NCBI GenBank assembly: GCA_040510375.1 | Contig: JBEVJC010000020.1 | Location: forward strand, 28,012 to 92,011 | Direction: 5' to 3' | Origin: JBEVJC01 sp040510375 | Lineage (GTDB): Bacteria > Bacteroidota > Bacteroidia > Chitinophagales > Chitinophagaceae | DNA length: 64,000 nt | Shown here: one piece after another, positions 25,573 to 33,112 of the stretch | Numbering within the stretch: position 1 is the stretch's first letter | How the letters are laid out: each line of letters starts with the position of its first letter | Notes under the pieces: generated by a model | What the model was told of the DNA's origin: nothing | Databases searched by the model: none | Seen by the model: only the letters and a program-made list of their open reading frames with translations | Made by a program: the position numbers and the translations under genes

Positions 25573-26288
25573 ATTCCTAAGCTTAGCGATTTATAGCGGG
25601 TATCGGAATAACCACATTTATTTAAAATATCTACCATCAGTGGCCCATCCGGAAAAGCATTGGCCGACTCATTCAGGTATTGATATGCCTGTTTGTTCTG
25701 CCGGAAAAGTTTTGCCATTTGCGGAGCTATTACACCCATGTACAGGTTGTAAAAAGCCCGGACCGGTTGTTTGGGTTTGGAAAATTCGAGAACGACCAGC
25801 TGACCACCAGGTTTAAGTACCCTGTTGATCTCTTTCAGCCCTTTTTCGAGGTTTTCGAAATTCCTGACACCAAACGCCACCATCACGCCATCAAACGTTT
25901 CGTCGGCAAAGTTTATTGTTTCTGAATCACCCACCTGTAAGTGGATTTTTGCCGCAAGTCCTTCTTTTTCAATTTTTTTTCTTCCAAATTCCAACATTTT
26001 TGGGGATATATCGATGCCTTCAATCCTGTCGGGCTGAAGCATTTTACAGGCCCTTATGGCCATATCGCCCGTACCGGTGGCAACATCGAGGATTTTCCTG
26101 GGGTGATCTTTCCGGAAAAGCCCGATGGCCTTTTTTCGCCACAAAACGTCGATCCGCAGGGAGAGGAAACGGTTCATAAAATCGTACCGGCCCGCAATTC
26201 CGTCGAACATTTCGGCAACCTGCTCTTTTTTCGTTTTTTCCGAGTCTTTGAAAGGAATTATATGGTCGTGCGGGAGGGATTTTGACAT
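25539..26288 (-). CDS. ubiE: Demethylmenaquinone methyltransferase (UbiE/MenG)
   Basis: 249 residues, class I methyltransferase. It has the UbiE signatures YDFMNRFLSLRID (family start), the SAM-binding VATGTGDMAI (about 67), IDISPKML, and the C-terminal SLGICCIYSG. It adds the last methyl group of menaquinone, the respiratory quinone of Bacteroidota; ubiquinone is not expected here. The ATG at 26288 lies only a few bases after a perfect -7 element (minus-strand TACCTTTG, 26294-26301), so the mRNA may be nearly leaderless. Divergent from engB. The last 34 nt overlap the PorT-like gene. Confidence 0.94.
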   Translation of the reverse strand: MSKSLPHDHIIPFKDSEKTKKEQVAEMFDGIAGRYDFMNRFLSLRIDVLWRKKAIGLFRKDHPRKILDVATGTGDMAIRACKMLQPDRIEGIDISPKMLEFGRKKIEKEGLAAKIHLQVGDSETINFADETFDGVMVAFGVRNFENLEKGLKEINRVLKPGGQLVVLEFSKPKQPVRAFYNLYMGVIAPQMAKLFRQNKQAYQYLNESANAFPDGPLMVDILNKCGYSDTRYKSLSLGICCIYSGRRPR

Positions 26289-26293
26289 GTGTG

Positions 26294-26301
26294 CAAAGGT
26301 A
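26294..26301 (-). promoter_or_regulatory. Putative ubiE -7 element (near-leaderless start)
   Basis: On the minus strand TACCTTTG matches TAnnTTTG. Only 5 bp separate it from the A of the ubiE ATG, so the predicted transcription start is at or next to the start codon. Confidence 0.5.
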
Positions 26302-26327
26302 ACAAGCTTGTGTTATATTGCACCCGC

Positions 26328-26948
26328 ATGAAGATCAAAGACGCCAAATACCTCATTAGCAGTGCTGAATATACCCAGTGTCCCAAACCCGACCGTGCTG
26401 AATACGCATTCATCGGAAGAAGTAATGTGGGTAAATCTTCGCTGATCAATATGATCACGGGGAAAAAAGGCCTGGCAAAAATTTCTTCATCTCCAGGTAA
26501 AACGCAGTTAATCAATCATTTCGAAGTAATTTCCAGCGACAAAAAGCCCTGGTACCTGGTCGATTTGCCGGGATATGGTTACGCAAAAGTCTCCCAGAAC
26601 AGTCGTCGCCGCTGGGAGCAGATGATTGAGAATTACATCCGCAAAAGAAGCAATCTCGTTTGTCTTTTTGTATTGGTCGACAGCCGGCACGAGCCCCAGA
26701 AAGTGGACCTCGAGTTCATCAACGATCTGGGCAAATGGGAAATTCCCTTTGCAGTTATTTTTACAAAGTCGGATAAGAATAAACCCGGTGCCACGTTAAG
26801 GAATGTGAAATTATTTATGGCTGCGTTGCAGGAAAACTGGGAGGAAACACCACCATTTTTTGTAACATCAGCATTGACATCCGAGGGCCAGGATCTTGTA
26901 TTGAACTATATTGGCGAAATGAACAAGGACTATCAAACTAAGGGTTAA
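26328..26948 (+). CDS. engB: Ribosome-biogenesis GTPase EngB/YsxC
   Basis: 206 residues from ATG 26328. An upstream in-frame start at 26289 would add 13 residues without family character and overlap the ubiE promoter. GTPase motifs are G1 GRSNVGKSSL, G2 region SSSPGKTQ, G3 DLPGYG and G4 TKSDK. Cytoplasmic GTPase needed for 50S subunit assembly. Length is usual for the family. Divergently oriented to ubiE with a very short shared regulatory region; a TATATTG element at about 26314-26320 may be its -7 box. Confidence 0.94.
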   Translation: MKIKDAKYLISSAEYTQCPKPDRAEYAFIGRSNVGKSSLINMITGKKGLAKISSSPGKTQLINHFEVISSDKKPWYLVDLPGYGYAKVSQNSRRRWEQMIENYIRKRSNLVCLFVLVDSRHEPQKVDLEFINDLGKWEIPFAVIFTKSDKNKPGATLRNVKLFMAALQENWEETPPFFVTSALTSEGQDLVLNYIGEMNKDYQTKG

Positions 26949-27004
26949 CTGGTGATTGTCCCGAATCATTAATCTGTTACATTTATGACTTGCATCTAGC
27001 ACCC

Positions 27005-27205
27005 ATGAACAAAATATTTACGGAACGTACATTTGTAGTTGTTTTATTCGTCATTACACTTGTTGTCTTTGCCTTTGCAAGTGAAGACGCTCGTCATGTC
27101 CGGATGCGCGATCACCAGGCTGCTGGTGCAGTTAATGATAACAAGGACCGCCAGGTGGCTGCAGACGTTCAGCCGACTACTTCTTTCAATGCAGCGCGGG
27201 AGTAA
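27005..27205 (+). CDS. Small single-pass membrane or exported protein, unknown
   Basis: 66 residues from ATG 27005. One hydrophobic segment (TFVVVLFVITLVVFAFA, residues about 9-25) ends in an AFAS-like signal cleavage site, followed by about 40 polar residues (HVRMRDHQAAGAVNDNKDRQV). I recognise no family. It lies 57 bp after engB on the same strand and could share its transcript. Only one hydrophobic feature and length support it, so it remains a modest call. Confidence 0.45.
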   Translation: MNKIFTERTFVVVLFVITLVVFAFASEDARHVRMRDHQAAGAVNDNKDRQVAADVQPTTSFNAARE

Positions 27206-27250
27206 TAATTTAAGGTAATATATAGTCAGGAAGAGGGAGACAGGGGCCCG

Positions 27251-27269
27251 TATGGTCGGCCGGACCATA
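27251..27269. repeat. Inverted repeat in convergent intergenic region
   Basis: TATGGTC and GACCATA arms (7 bp, GGCCG loop) lie between the small membrane-protein gene and the DUF458 gene. Only a short stem and no T-run on either strand, so a terminator role is unproven. Confidence 0.35.
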
Positions 27270-27292
27270 TCCTGAGAGGTCAGTGCGGTGGT

Positions 27293-27766
27293 TTAATTAA
27301 CCACCTTATTCGCGCAACTGCTGCTGGCGAATGCTTCAGGTTTAGCCTTGAAAGCGAATCCCATTCCGAGAATATAACCCATCGCTTCTTTCAGGGCATC
27401 ATTGCTCTTAAAATGAGGGTTGGTATTGATATCTGCGTGTACTTCCATATCCACATTGTACTCGGTGAACAGGTTGCATAACTGATACGCGATGTCAATA
27501 CTTTTGGCAACTTCGGTCAGCATTCGTTCTTTGATGGTGAATTGTTGCCTGGTGCGGTCGTTATGAATGAACATGAAGCCGCCACGTCCTTCCCTTAAAA
27601 AAACAATGACAGTTGCGAATTCGGTCTCTTTTCCTTTCACCTGCGAGTCGGTGCCAATGCATACCTTTAGCTTGAAACCCGCGGCGGTCTCACGTTTGAT
27701 GGCATTCTCAACTGCATTGATGATAGGAAGATCGATCGTATCGCCGTTAAATTTTCTCCAGCGCAT
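27293..27766 (-). CDS. DUF458/YkuK-family RNase H-like protein
   Basis: 157 residues. The RNase H-like DUF458 signatures are present: CIGTDSQ (near residue 36, first acidic residue), VHADINTNPHFKSN (near 113), and GYILGMGFAFKAKPEAFASS at the C-terminus. Cytoplasmic; the family relates to Bacillus YkuK, whose role is not established, although the fold suggests a nuclease. The start ATG sits immediately beside the terminator-like hairpin of the upstream metalloprotease gene. Confidence 0.85.
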   Translation of the reverse strand: MRWRKFNGDTIDLPIINAVENAIKRETAAGFKLKVCIGTDSQVKGKETEFATVIVFLREGRGGFMFIHNDRTRQQFTIKERMLTEVAKSIDIAYQLCNLFTEYNVDMEVHADINTNPHFKSNDALKEAMGYILGMGFAFKAKPEAFASSSCANKVVN

Positions 27767-27768
27767 AT

Positions 27769-27802
27769 AAAAAGAGGTTTTCCTAAGTTATAGAAAAACC
27801 TC
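27769..27802 (-). terminator. Terminator downstream of the metalloprotease gene
   Basis: Read on the minus strand, a stem GAGGTTTT/AAAACCTC (27774-27802) is followed by a five-U run at 27773-27769. It directly precedes the DUF458 start codon, so DUF458 needs its own promoter or read-through. Confidence 0.55.
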
Positions 27803-27853
27803 CAGTTGTCAAAGGGGGTAGGGATTATTGCCCGTTGCCAGGGCTATAAAGAG

Positions 27854-29464
27854 TTATTGGCGAACAAGTTTTTCGGTCCATTGCTGATTATTTCCTTCAA
27901 ACCGGATCACATACATTCCGGCGCCCATTCCTGAAGCACTCACTTCGTTCATGCCATTGGAAAGCTGGCCCTGTCTGACGATCCTTCCGTTAAAATCAAT
28001 GATCGTATAGCGGAAACTGGCAGGACTGCTCACATAGATGGAGGAAGTACGAATAAGGTTGCCTGCAAGTTTTGGACGGGGACCTGTTTCAGATGAATTA
28101 ATTGTTAATACGTTTGAATAAGAACGGCGGCCGTTGCTGAACATCACGTTCAGGCGGTATTGGGTCTGGTCTGTTGTTTTTACCCGGTACACATAATTAC
28201 GGATATCTTTTTCAGTAGTGGTAAGTGCCACAAAATTCCTTCCATCTGCCGCAATCTCCAATACCTGTTCCAATACTTCTTCATCGGCATCGATCACCCA
28301 GCTGAACTGGCGTGTATCGCCGTTCTGGGCTCCTTTGAGCTGAAGGCGATGGATGGGCAGGGGGGAAACCGAACTCTGGATTTTTGCAAGTAATGAATAA
28401 GATCCGAGGCTTGCATAGTCGGACGCATAAGCGTTACCGCGGCCTTCAATCTGCAGGTAATAGGTGCCTGAATTCAGGAACGTATCAACAAGTGAATTCA
28501 ATAATGTTCCCGGATTATAAACACTGAGAAGGGTATGGGCATCGTTGAAAACGGAAACCTGCATATCCAGGTCTGAACCTGAATTGCCGGTGCCAACATT
28601 ACTGGGAATTGCGTCCAGCTGGAACTGGCCGCTGCCCGGCATAATAAAGCGGAACATATCCTGGTCGGTACTTTTTTCAATGACACCTTCAACAGAAAAC
28701 TGGTTGCTGGCAAATGTTGGTACCGTTGGCGTATCAAAACTATTCTGGTGATCGTCTGTACGGTAGCCAAAACCATTGATACCCGAGGTAATGATCTCCA
28801 GGTCGTTCTGGTAACTGGTGCAACCAAAACTATTGGGGCCATTATGCCATACAGTAAAATTCTGATAATACCCGACGCCCATAATCGGTGCCCAGCCTAT
28901 CTCTCCGGTACCAGTACCTTTGTTATAGTCCGTGACCATCTTACATTTGGAGTCGTAAACTGACTGGTGGTAAAGACCAAGCGTATGGCCAACTTCATGT
29001 GAAGTAGCTTCTGCAATATCCTTTACCCGGAATTTCAGTAAGGAAGAAAAAATAAAGCAGGGATTATCATCACCCCAGCTGAAAGAGCCTACCATTGCAA
29101 CACCCGCTGCACCATCACTGTACCAGCTGTAGGTGGTACTGATGATAACACGTACTCTTTTTTTTCCGGGGGCACTAAGGAATTTCAGGGAATCGGTGGT
29201 AATGTTCACATCGAACGGTGCAAAATCTTCTGCCACGCGATTAAATACTTCTTCGATCTGTTGGGCATCAAGTCCCGATGGACTACAGTCAAAATAGGGA
29301 CCGGCAAAATTCCAGGAAGTGCCCTGAACATGGTGTCCGTCGAAATCCAGAAAAATCACCGCCGGTGAAGAAACATGACTGTTTAAAACAGGAACCTGGG
29401 AACGGACCTGGAAGTGACCTGCCAGCAGCAGAAGTAAACAGAAGGCTTTTATCAGGGATTTCAT
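27854..29464 (-). CDS. Secreted zinc metalloprotease with T9SS sorting domain
   Basis: 536 residues: a signal peptide (residues 3-21), then a metzincin-like catalytic domain with HEVGHTLGLYH at 156-166, the extended zinc motif HExxHxxGxxH, and a downstream turn WAPIMGVGYY giving the Met-turn methionine. A pre-peptidase-like beta domain follows (about 250-360, FRFIMPGSGQFQLDA and YYLQIEGRG). The C-terminus is a T9SS type A sorting domain (YTIIDFNGRIVRQG, then GMYVIRFEGN). Exported by Sec and then T9SS to the surface or medium. A small exported protein gene lies 61 bp upstream on the same strand, so an operon is likely. Confidence 0.9.
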   Translation of the reverse strand: MKSLIKAFCLLLLLAGHFQVRSQVPVLNSHVSSPAVIFLDFDGHHVQGTSWNFAGPYFDCSPSGLDAQQIEEVFNRVAEDFAPFDVNITTDSLKFLSAPGKKRVRVIISTTYSWYSDGAAGVAMVGSFSWGDDNPCFIFSSLLKFRVKDIAEATSHEVGHTLGLYHQSVYDSKCKMVTDYNKGTGTGEIGWAPIMGVGYYQNFTVWHNGPNSFGCTSYQNDLEIITSGINGFGYRTDDHQNSFDTPTVPTFASNQFSVEGVIEKSTDQDMFRFIMPGSGQFQLDAIPSNVGTGNSGSDLDMQVSVFNDAHTLLSVYNPGTLLNSLVDTFLNSGTYYLQIEGRGNAYASDYASLGSYSLLAKIQSSVSPLPIHRLQLKGAQNGDTRQFSWVIDADEEVLEQVLEIAADGRNFVALTTTEKDIRNYVYRVKTTDQTQYRLNVMFSNGRRSYSNVLTINSSETGPRPKLAGNLIRTSSIYVSSPASFRYTIIDFNGRIVRQGQLSNGMNEVSASGMGAGMYVIRFEGNNQQWTEKLVRQ

Positions 29465-29525
29465 GGTGATGGATTGGATTTCGAAGGATTGGATGGGTAC
29501 GGTTCAAAAACGGGTTGGAGGAATT

Positions 29526-30002
29526 TTATTCGTTAACGAGTTCATTAAAATTTTTCTTGATAAGGAAGTACTGTTTCCCTTCCAGTTGCAGTTCATACAG
29601 GTCGGCGTGTTTGAAACTGATAATACGACCGGCATATTCCGTGGTGCCATCTTCCTTTGTGATGGCAGAAAGGGAAAACGTGGCGCCATTGAAGGATGTA
29701 GAGCGGATCACAATGCTGCGGATGCTGTTATTATATTTTGAAGCGGTTGAAACAACCTTTCCGGCGAAAGTGGCCGAACCCTTTCCGGTAAGATCCAGGG
29801 AAGCAGTCTTTCCTGTTTCGGGATTGGAATGGATTAGTTTTTCCAGGTCGGCAATCTCTACCGGAATCCGGGAGGGAAGCTGGGCAAATAATTTGGGTTT
29901 GTTGGGATCTGGTTCTTTAAGTTCGATGGTTTTTTGTGCGCTGGTAAACGTTGCAATCATAATACACAAAAAAGTCAGGGCGTGGATTCGGAGGTTTTTC
30001 AT
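29526..30002 (-). CDS. Small exported protein paired with the metalloprotease
   Basis: 158 residues with a signal peptide (hydrophobic 8-21, cleavage TSAQ). The mature part begins with a Pro/Lys-rich stretch and then a beta-rich region with LDLTGKGSATFAGKVVS, SIRSIVIRS and YELQLEGKQYFLIKK. No named family recognised. Position immediately upstream of the metalloprotease suggests a propeptide-like inhibitor, chaperone or partner, but that is a guess from context. No T9SS sorting domain visible, so it would remain in the periplasm or on the membrane. Confidence 0.7.
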   Translation of the reverse strand: MKNLRIHALTFLCIMIATFTSAQKTIELKEPDPNKPKLFAQLPSRIPVEIADLEKLIHSNPETGKTASLDLTGKGSATFAGKVVSTASKYNNSIRSIVIRSTSFNGATFSLSAITKEDGTTEYAGRIISFKHADLYELQLEGKQYFLIKKNFNELVNE

Positions 30003-30197
30003 CTTGGTTCGGTTTGGATATTTGGATTTTGGGTTACTGGTACAACGGCCTGTCAGTAACTAATACAAGATGGATTTTTTCTACGCTGAATCCAACAAAC
30101 CCCTGGGAATATTCATCGTTTTTGTGGGTAGTACGCGAGGGGTCATCGTAGTTTTTCGTACGCCTAAGGGTTTACTAATAAAAACAGCATTAATTAC

Positions 30198-30566
30198 TCA
30201 GTATTGGCCTGTAGTAAGCATTACAAGCGTGCAGGCATCCATGGTGTGGATGTTCTTATCGTGGGCAAGTCCTTCCAGTTCGGGGTTCTCGGTGCCTGGG
30301 TTAAAGATGATCCTGCGGGGGTTCAGGGATAGTATATAATCGTAGTATTCTTTCTGGTTGGCGGGATTGAGGTATAAACAAACGGTGTCCACATCGGAAA
30401 ACTGCTCTTTGATTTTCACAATTTCCACCCCTTCCACCTGGGTGTTTTTATTTCCGACCGCAACAACAGGGTGGCCATGTGCTTTTAACCTTTCGATAGC
30501 AAGACAACTATATCTCGACCGGTTATCGGAGGCACCCAGAACAAGCGTTTTTTTAACATTCTTCAT
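30198..30566 (-). CDS. CoA-binding-domain protein (YccU-like)
   Basis: 122 residues forming a single Rossmann-type CoA-binding domain. The N-terminal LVLGASDNRSRYS motif is followed by AHGHPVVAVG (near residue 29) and VCLYLNPANQKEYY (near 63), then IIFNPGTENPE and a late cysteine-containing DACTLVML. Members bind CoA or related cofactors but their reaction is unknown. The gene stands alone with about 195 bp of featureless DNA downstream and a GbsR-type regulator further upstream. Confidence 0.82.
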   Translation of the reverse strand: MKNVKKTLVLGASDNRSRYSCLAIERLKAHGHPVVAVGNKNTQVEGVEIVKIKEQFSDVDTVCLYLNPANQKEYYDYILSLNPRRIIFNPGTENPELEGLAHDKNIHTMDACTLVMLTTGQY

Positions 30567-30642
30567 ATTGGCGTAAAATTGTTCCCCATATTAACGCCCC
30601 AACCACCTATATTGTTTTACAGGCCGGAAACGGGGGAGTGTT

Positions 30643-31149
30643 TCATTTGAGGAACTTCAGCAGGTTTCCGACAAACCAATTCTCTTCCGCCTTTACCATA
30701 ACGTCGAGGGTTTTGTCGGCCTGCTTTCCCAATTTCCTGATACCTGTTACGGTATCAAGAAATGCCTTCACGTTTTTATCTTTTTTATCACCTTCCACTT
30801 CTTCCAGTCTGGTGAGTAATTCAATCATGGGTTCAAGCTCGCGTTTTTTCCTTTCTTTAACAATCAGACGCATCACCTTCCAGATATCTTTTTCCGCAAC
30901 AAAAAATTCCTTACGCTCGCCCTGGATGAACTGCCGTTCCACCAGTCCCCAGTTAATGAGTTCGCGGATATTCATGTTCACGTTTCCACGGCTGATATTC
31001 AGTTCTTCCATCATTTCGTCCTGCGTTAATGCATCAGGACTAACCATTAACAGTGCATGGATCTGTGCCATGGTACGGTTGATTCCCCAATGCGTTCCGA
31101 ATGCTCCCCACTGACTGATAAACTGCTGCCTCGCTTCTGTAATCTTCAT
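30643..31149 (-). CDS. GbsR/MarR-family transcriptional regulator
   Basis: 168 residues. A winged helix-turn-helix at about 35-90 contains ALTQDEMMEELNISRGNVNMNIRELINWGLVER split over helices 2-4 and wing, and the N-terminal FISQWGAFGTHWGINRT is the GbsR-type family start. A Lys/Glu-rich C-terminal helix would form the dimer interface. Bacillus GbsR responds to choline; ligands of Bacteroidota members are unknown and no transport or osmolyte gene is adjacent. A full -7 element lies 4 bp before the ATG, giving a predicted leaderless mRNA. Confidence 0.85.
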   Translation of the reverse strand: MKITEARQQFISQWGAFGTHWGINRTMAQIHALLMVSPDALTQDEMMEELNISRGNVNMNIRELINWGLVERQFIQGERKEFFVAEKDIWKVMRLIVKERKKRELEPMIELLTRLEEVEGDKKDKNVKAFLDTVTGIRKLGKQADKTLDVMVKAEENWFVGNLLKFLK

Positions 31150-31153
31150 CAGG

Positions 31154-31161
31154 CAAAAGTA
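31154..31161 (-). promoter_or_regulatory. Putative -7 element of the GbsR-family gene
   Basis: On the minus strand TACTTTTG fully matches TAnnTTTG and ends 4 bp before the ATG at 31149. Transcription would start at or next to the start codon. Confidence 0.5.
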
Positions 31162-31285
31162 TAACCGGTATTGGAAGTTTCAAAACTTATTGAAAAATTT
31201 AATAGATTTTTATGTGTAGGATTTTGGATTTATGGTTAAAAACAGAATGAATTAAAAATAACCGGCAACAATTGTTATTCTTAAC

Positions 31286-31315
31286 AAAAAAGCCACTTCA
31301 AAAATGAAGTGGCTT
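31286..31315 (-). terminator. Terminator of the E2 gene
   Basis: A perfect 11-bp stem (AAGCCACTTCA/TGAAGTGGCTT) with a four-base loop is followed, read on the minus strand, by a run of U. It lies 25 bp after the stop of the acetyltransferase gene. Confidence 0.8.
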
Positions 31316-31340
31316 TATATATAAATGCGATATAATTCTA

Positions 31341-33044
31341 TCAGACCAACATCCTCAATGGTTCTTCCAGCAGGCTTTTCAGCGTTTGCAGGAAGGCAGA
31401 TCCCTTTGCTCCGTCAACTACCCGGTGATCACAGCTCAATGTCACCTTCATCACGTTGCCAACTACGATATTTCCGTTTTTGACAACAGGCACCTGGCTG
31501 ATTCCACCTATAGCGAGGATACAGGCATCCGGTGGATTAATTATTGCAGTGAACTCGTCGACACCAAACATACCGAGGTTGGAGATGGTAAATGTATTAC
31601 CCTCCCAGTCAGACGGCTGCAATTTTTTATCCTTTGCCTTCTGAGCAAAATCTTTTACTTCAGTTGCGATCTGCGATAGTGATTTGTTATCGGCAAAACG
31701 TACAACCGGCACCAGCAGTCCTTCTTCAACGGCAACTGCAACACCGATATTCACGTGATGGTTGATGCGGATCTTATCCCCCAGCCAGCTGCTGTTGACT
31801 GCAGGGTGTTGTTTAAGCGCAACAGCGCATGCTTTCAACACCATATCATTGAACGAGATCTTTACCTTGCTGACCTCATTCAGTTTAGCCCGGCTGGCTA
31901 CTGCTGCATCCATATCGATGGCCATGGTAAGATAAAAATGCGGAGCAGTAAACAAACTTTCTGCAAGGCGTTTGGCAATGACCTTACGCATTTGTGAAAC
32001 AGGTACTTCGTCGAAACTGACTTTACCACTTTCGGCAACCGGCGAAGCAGCTGGTTTATCAGCAGATGCAGCAGCGGCAGTTTTAGCGGCAGGTTTATAA
32101 TTATCTATATCCGATTTAACGATTCTTCCACCATCACCGCTTCCATTGATCTTACTGATATCAATTCCTTTTTCAGCGGCGAGTTTTTTTGCAAGGGGTG
32201 AAGCGATTACACGGCCATTTGTATCGTGAGCGGTTTCTTCGTTTGAAGTCATTCCGGTACCGGTTGCTTCGGTATCTGCAGTCGCATTGGTATCTGCCGT
32301 TACTTCTGCAGGGGTTGCTGTTTCAACGGCAGCACCATTACTTCCCTTCGAAGCCGCAACGATCGCGTCCACATCCACTTTACCCTGGTCGCCAATGATG
32401 GCAAGCAGGTCGTTCACTGCAATCTTTTCGCCTGCTTTTGCACCCTGGAACAGCAATTTTCCGTTTTTATAACTTTCCAGTTCCATGGTTGCCTTATCGG
32501 TTTCGATTTCGGCAAGCACATCACCTTTTTTCACATCATCACCCACGTTTTTATTCCATCCCGCGATTACACCCTCGGTCATGGTATCGCTGAGTCTTGG
32601 CATCAGTACTACTTCTTCCATTTTTGATATATCGACCGATTTTTGGGCCACCGGAGCTGCTGCTGCCCTGGCTTGTTTGGGTGCTTCTTTCGTTGTTTCT
32701 TTTGGAGTCTCTTTTTTAGCTTCTTCCTTTGGCTTTGGCGTTTCCTTTTTAGCTTCCGCCGGAGCTGCCGATCCACCTGCTTTGATCAGGGAGGAAATAT
32801 CCTCGTCCTTATTTCCAATGATCGCCAGGAGATCGTTCACCTGGAGTTTGCCTCCCGGTTGGGTGCCGATATGAAGAAGAATGCCGTCTTTATAGCTTTC
32901 CAGTTCCATGGTAGCCTTATCTGTTTCCACCTCTGCAAGCAGGTCGCCTTTTTTAACCGTATCACCTATTTTCTTATGCCAGGCAGCAATAACCCCTTCG
33001 GTCATCGTATCACTCAATCTGGGCATTAATATGGATTCCGCCAT
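31341..33044 (-). CDS. pdhC: Pyruvate dehydrogenase complex E2, dihydrolipoamide acetyltransferase
   Basis: 567 residues. It has two lipoyl domains of nearly the same sequence, each with the lipoylated lysine in ETDKATME (K43 and K184), joined by an Ala/Pro/Lys/Glu-rich flexible linker. A peripheral subunit-binding domain comes next (VIASPLAKKLAAEKGIDISKINGSG, about 280-315). The C-terminal catalytic domain has FTISNLGMFGVDEF and the active-site DHRVVDG near the end. It transfers acetyl groups from E1 to CoA, forming the complex core. No E1 or E3 gene is in this window, so the complex is split. Two lipoyl domains is fewer than three in Escherichia and usual for this phylum. Confidence 0.94.
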   Translation of the reverse strand: MAESILMPRLSDTMTEGVIAAWHKKIGDTVKKGDLLAEVETDKATMELESYKDGILLHIGTQPGGKLQVNDLLAIIGNKDEDISSLIKAGGSAAPAEAKKETPKPKEEAKKETPKETTKEAPKQARAAAAPVAQKSVDISKMEEVVLMPRLSDTMTEGVIAGWNKNVGDDVKKGDVLAEIETDKATMELESYKNGKLLFQGAKAGEKIAVNDLLAIIGDQGKVDVDAIVAASKGSNGAAVETATPAEVTADTNATADTEATGTGMTSNEETAHDTNGRVIASPLAKKLAAEKGIDISKINGSGDGGRIVKSDIDNYKPAAKTAAAASADKPAASPVAESGKVSFDEVPVSQMRKVIAKRLAESLFTAPHFYLTMAIDMDAAVASRAKLNEVSKVKISFNDMVLKACAVALKQHPAVNSSWLGDKIRINHHVNIGVAVAVEEGLLVPVVRFADNKSLSQIATEVKDFAQKAKDKKLQPSDWEGNTFTISNLGMFGVDEFTAIINPPDACILAIGGISQVPVVKNGNIVVGNVMKVTLSCDHRVVDGAKGSAFLQTLKSLLEEPLRMLV

Positions 33045-33112
33045 GTAGCTTTAAATTTTGCCGAAATTAAGATAAATTGATGAATTAAAGCGGGTAAAAC
33101 GCCCCGTCGACA

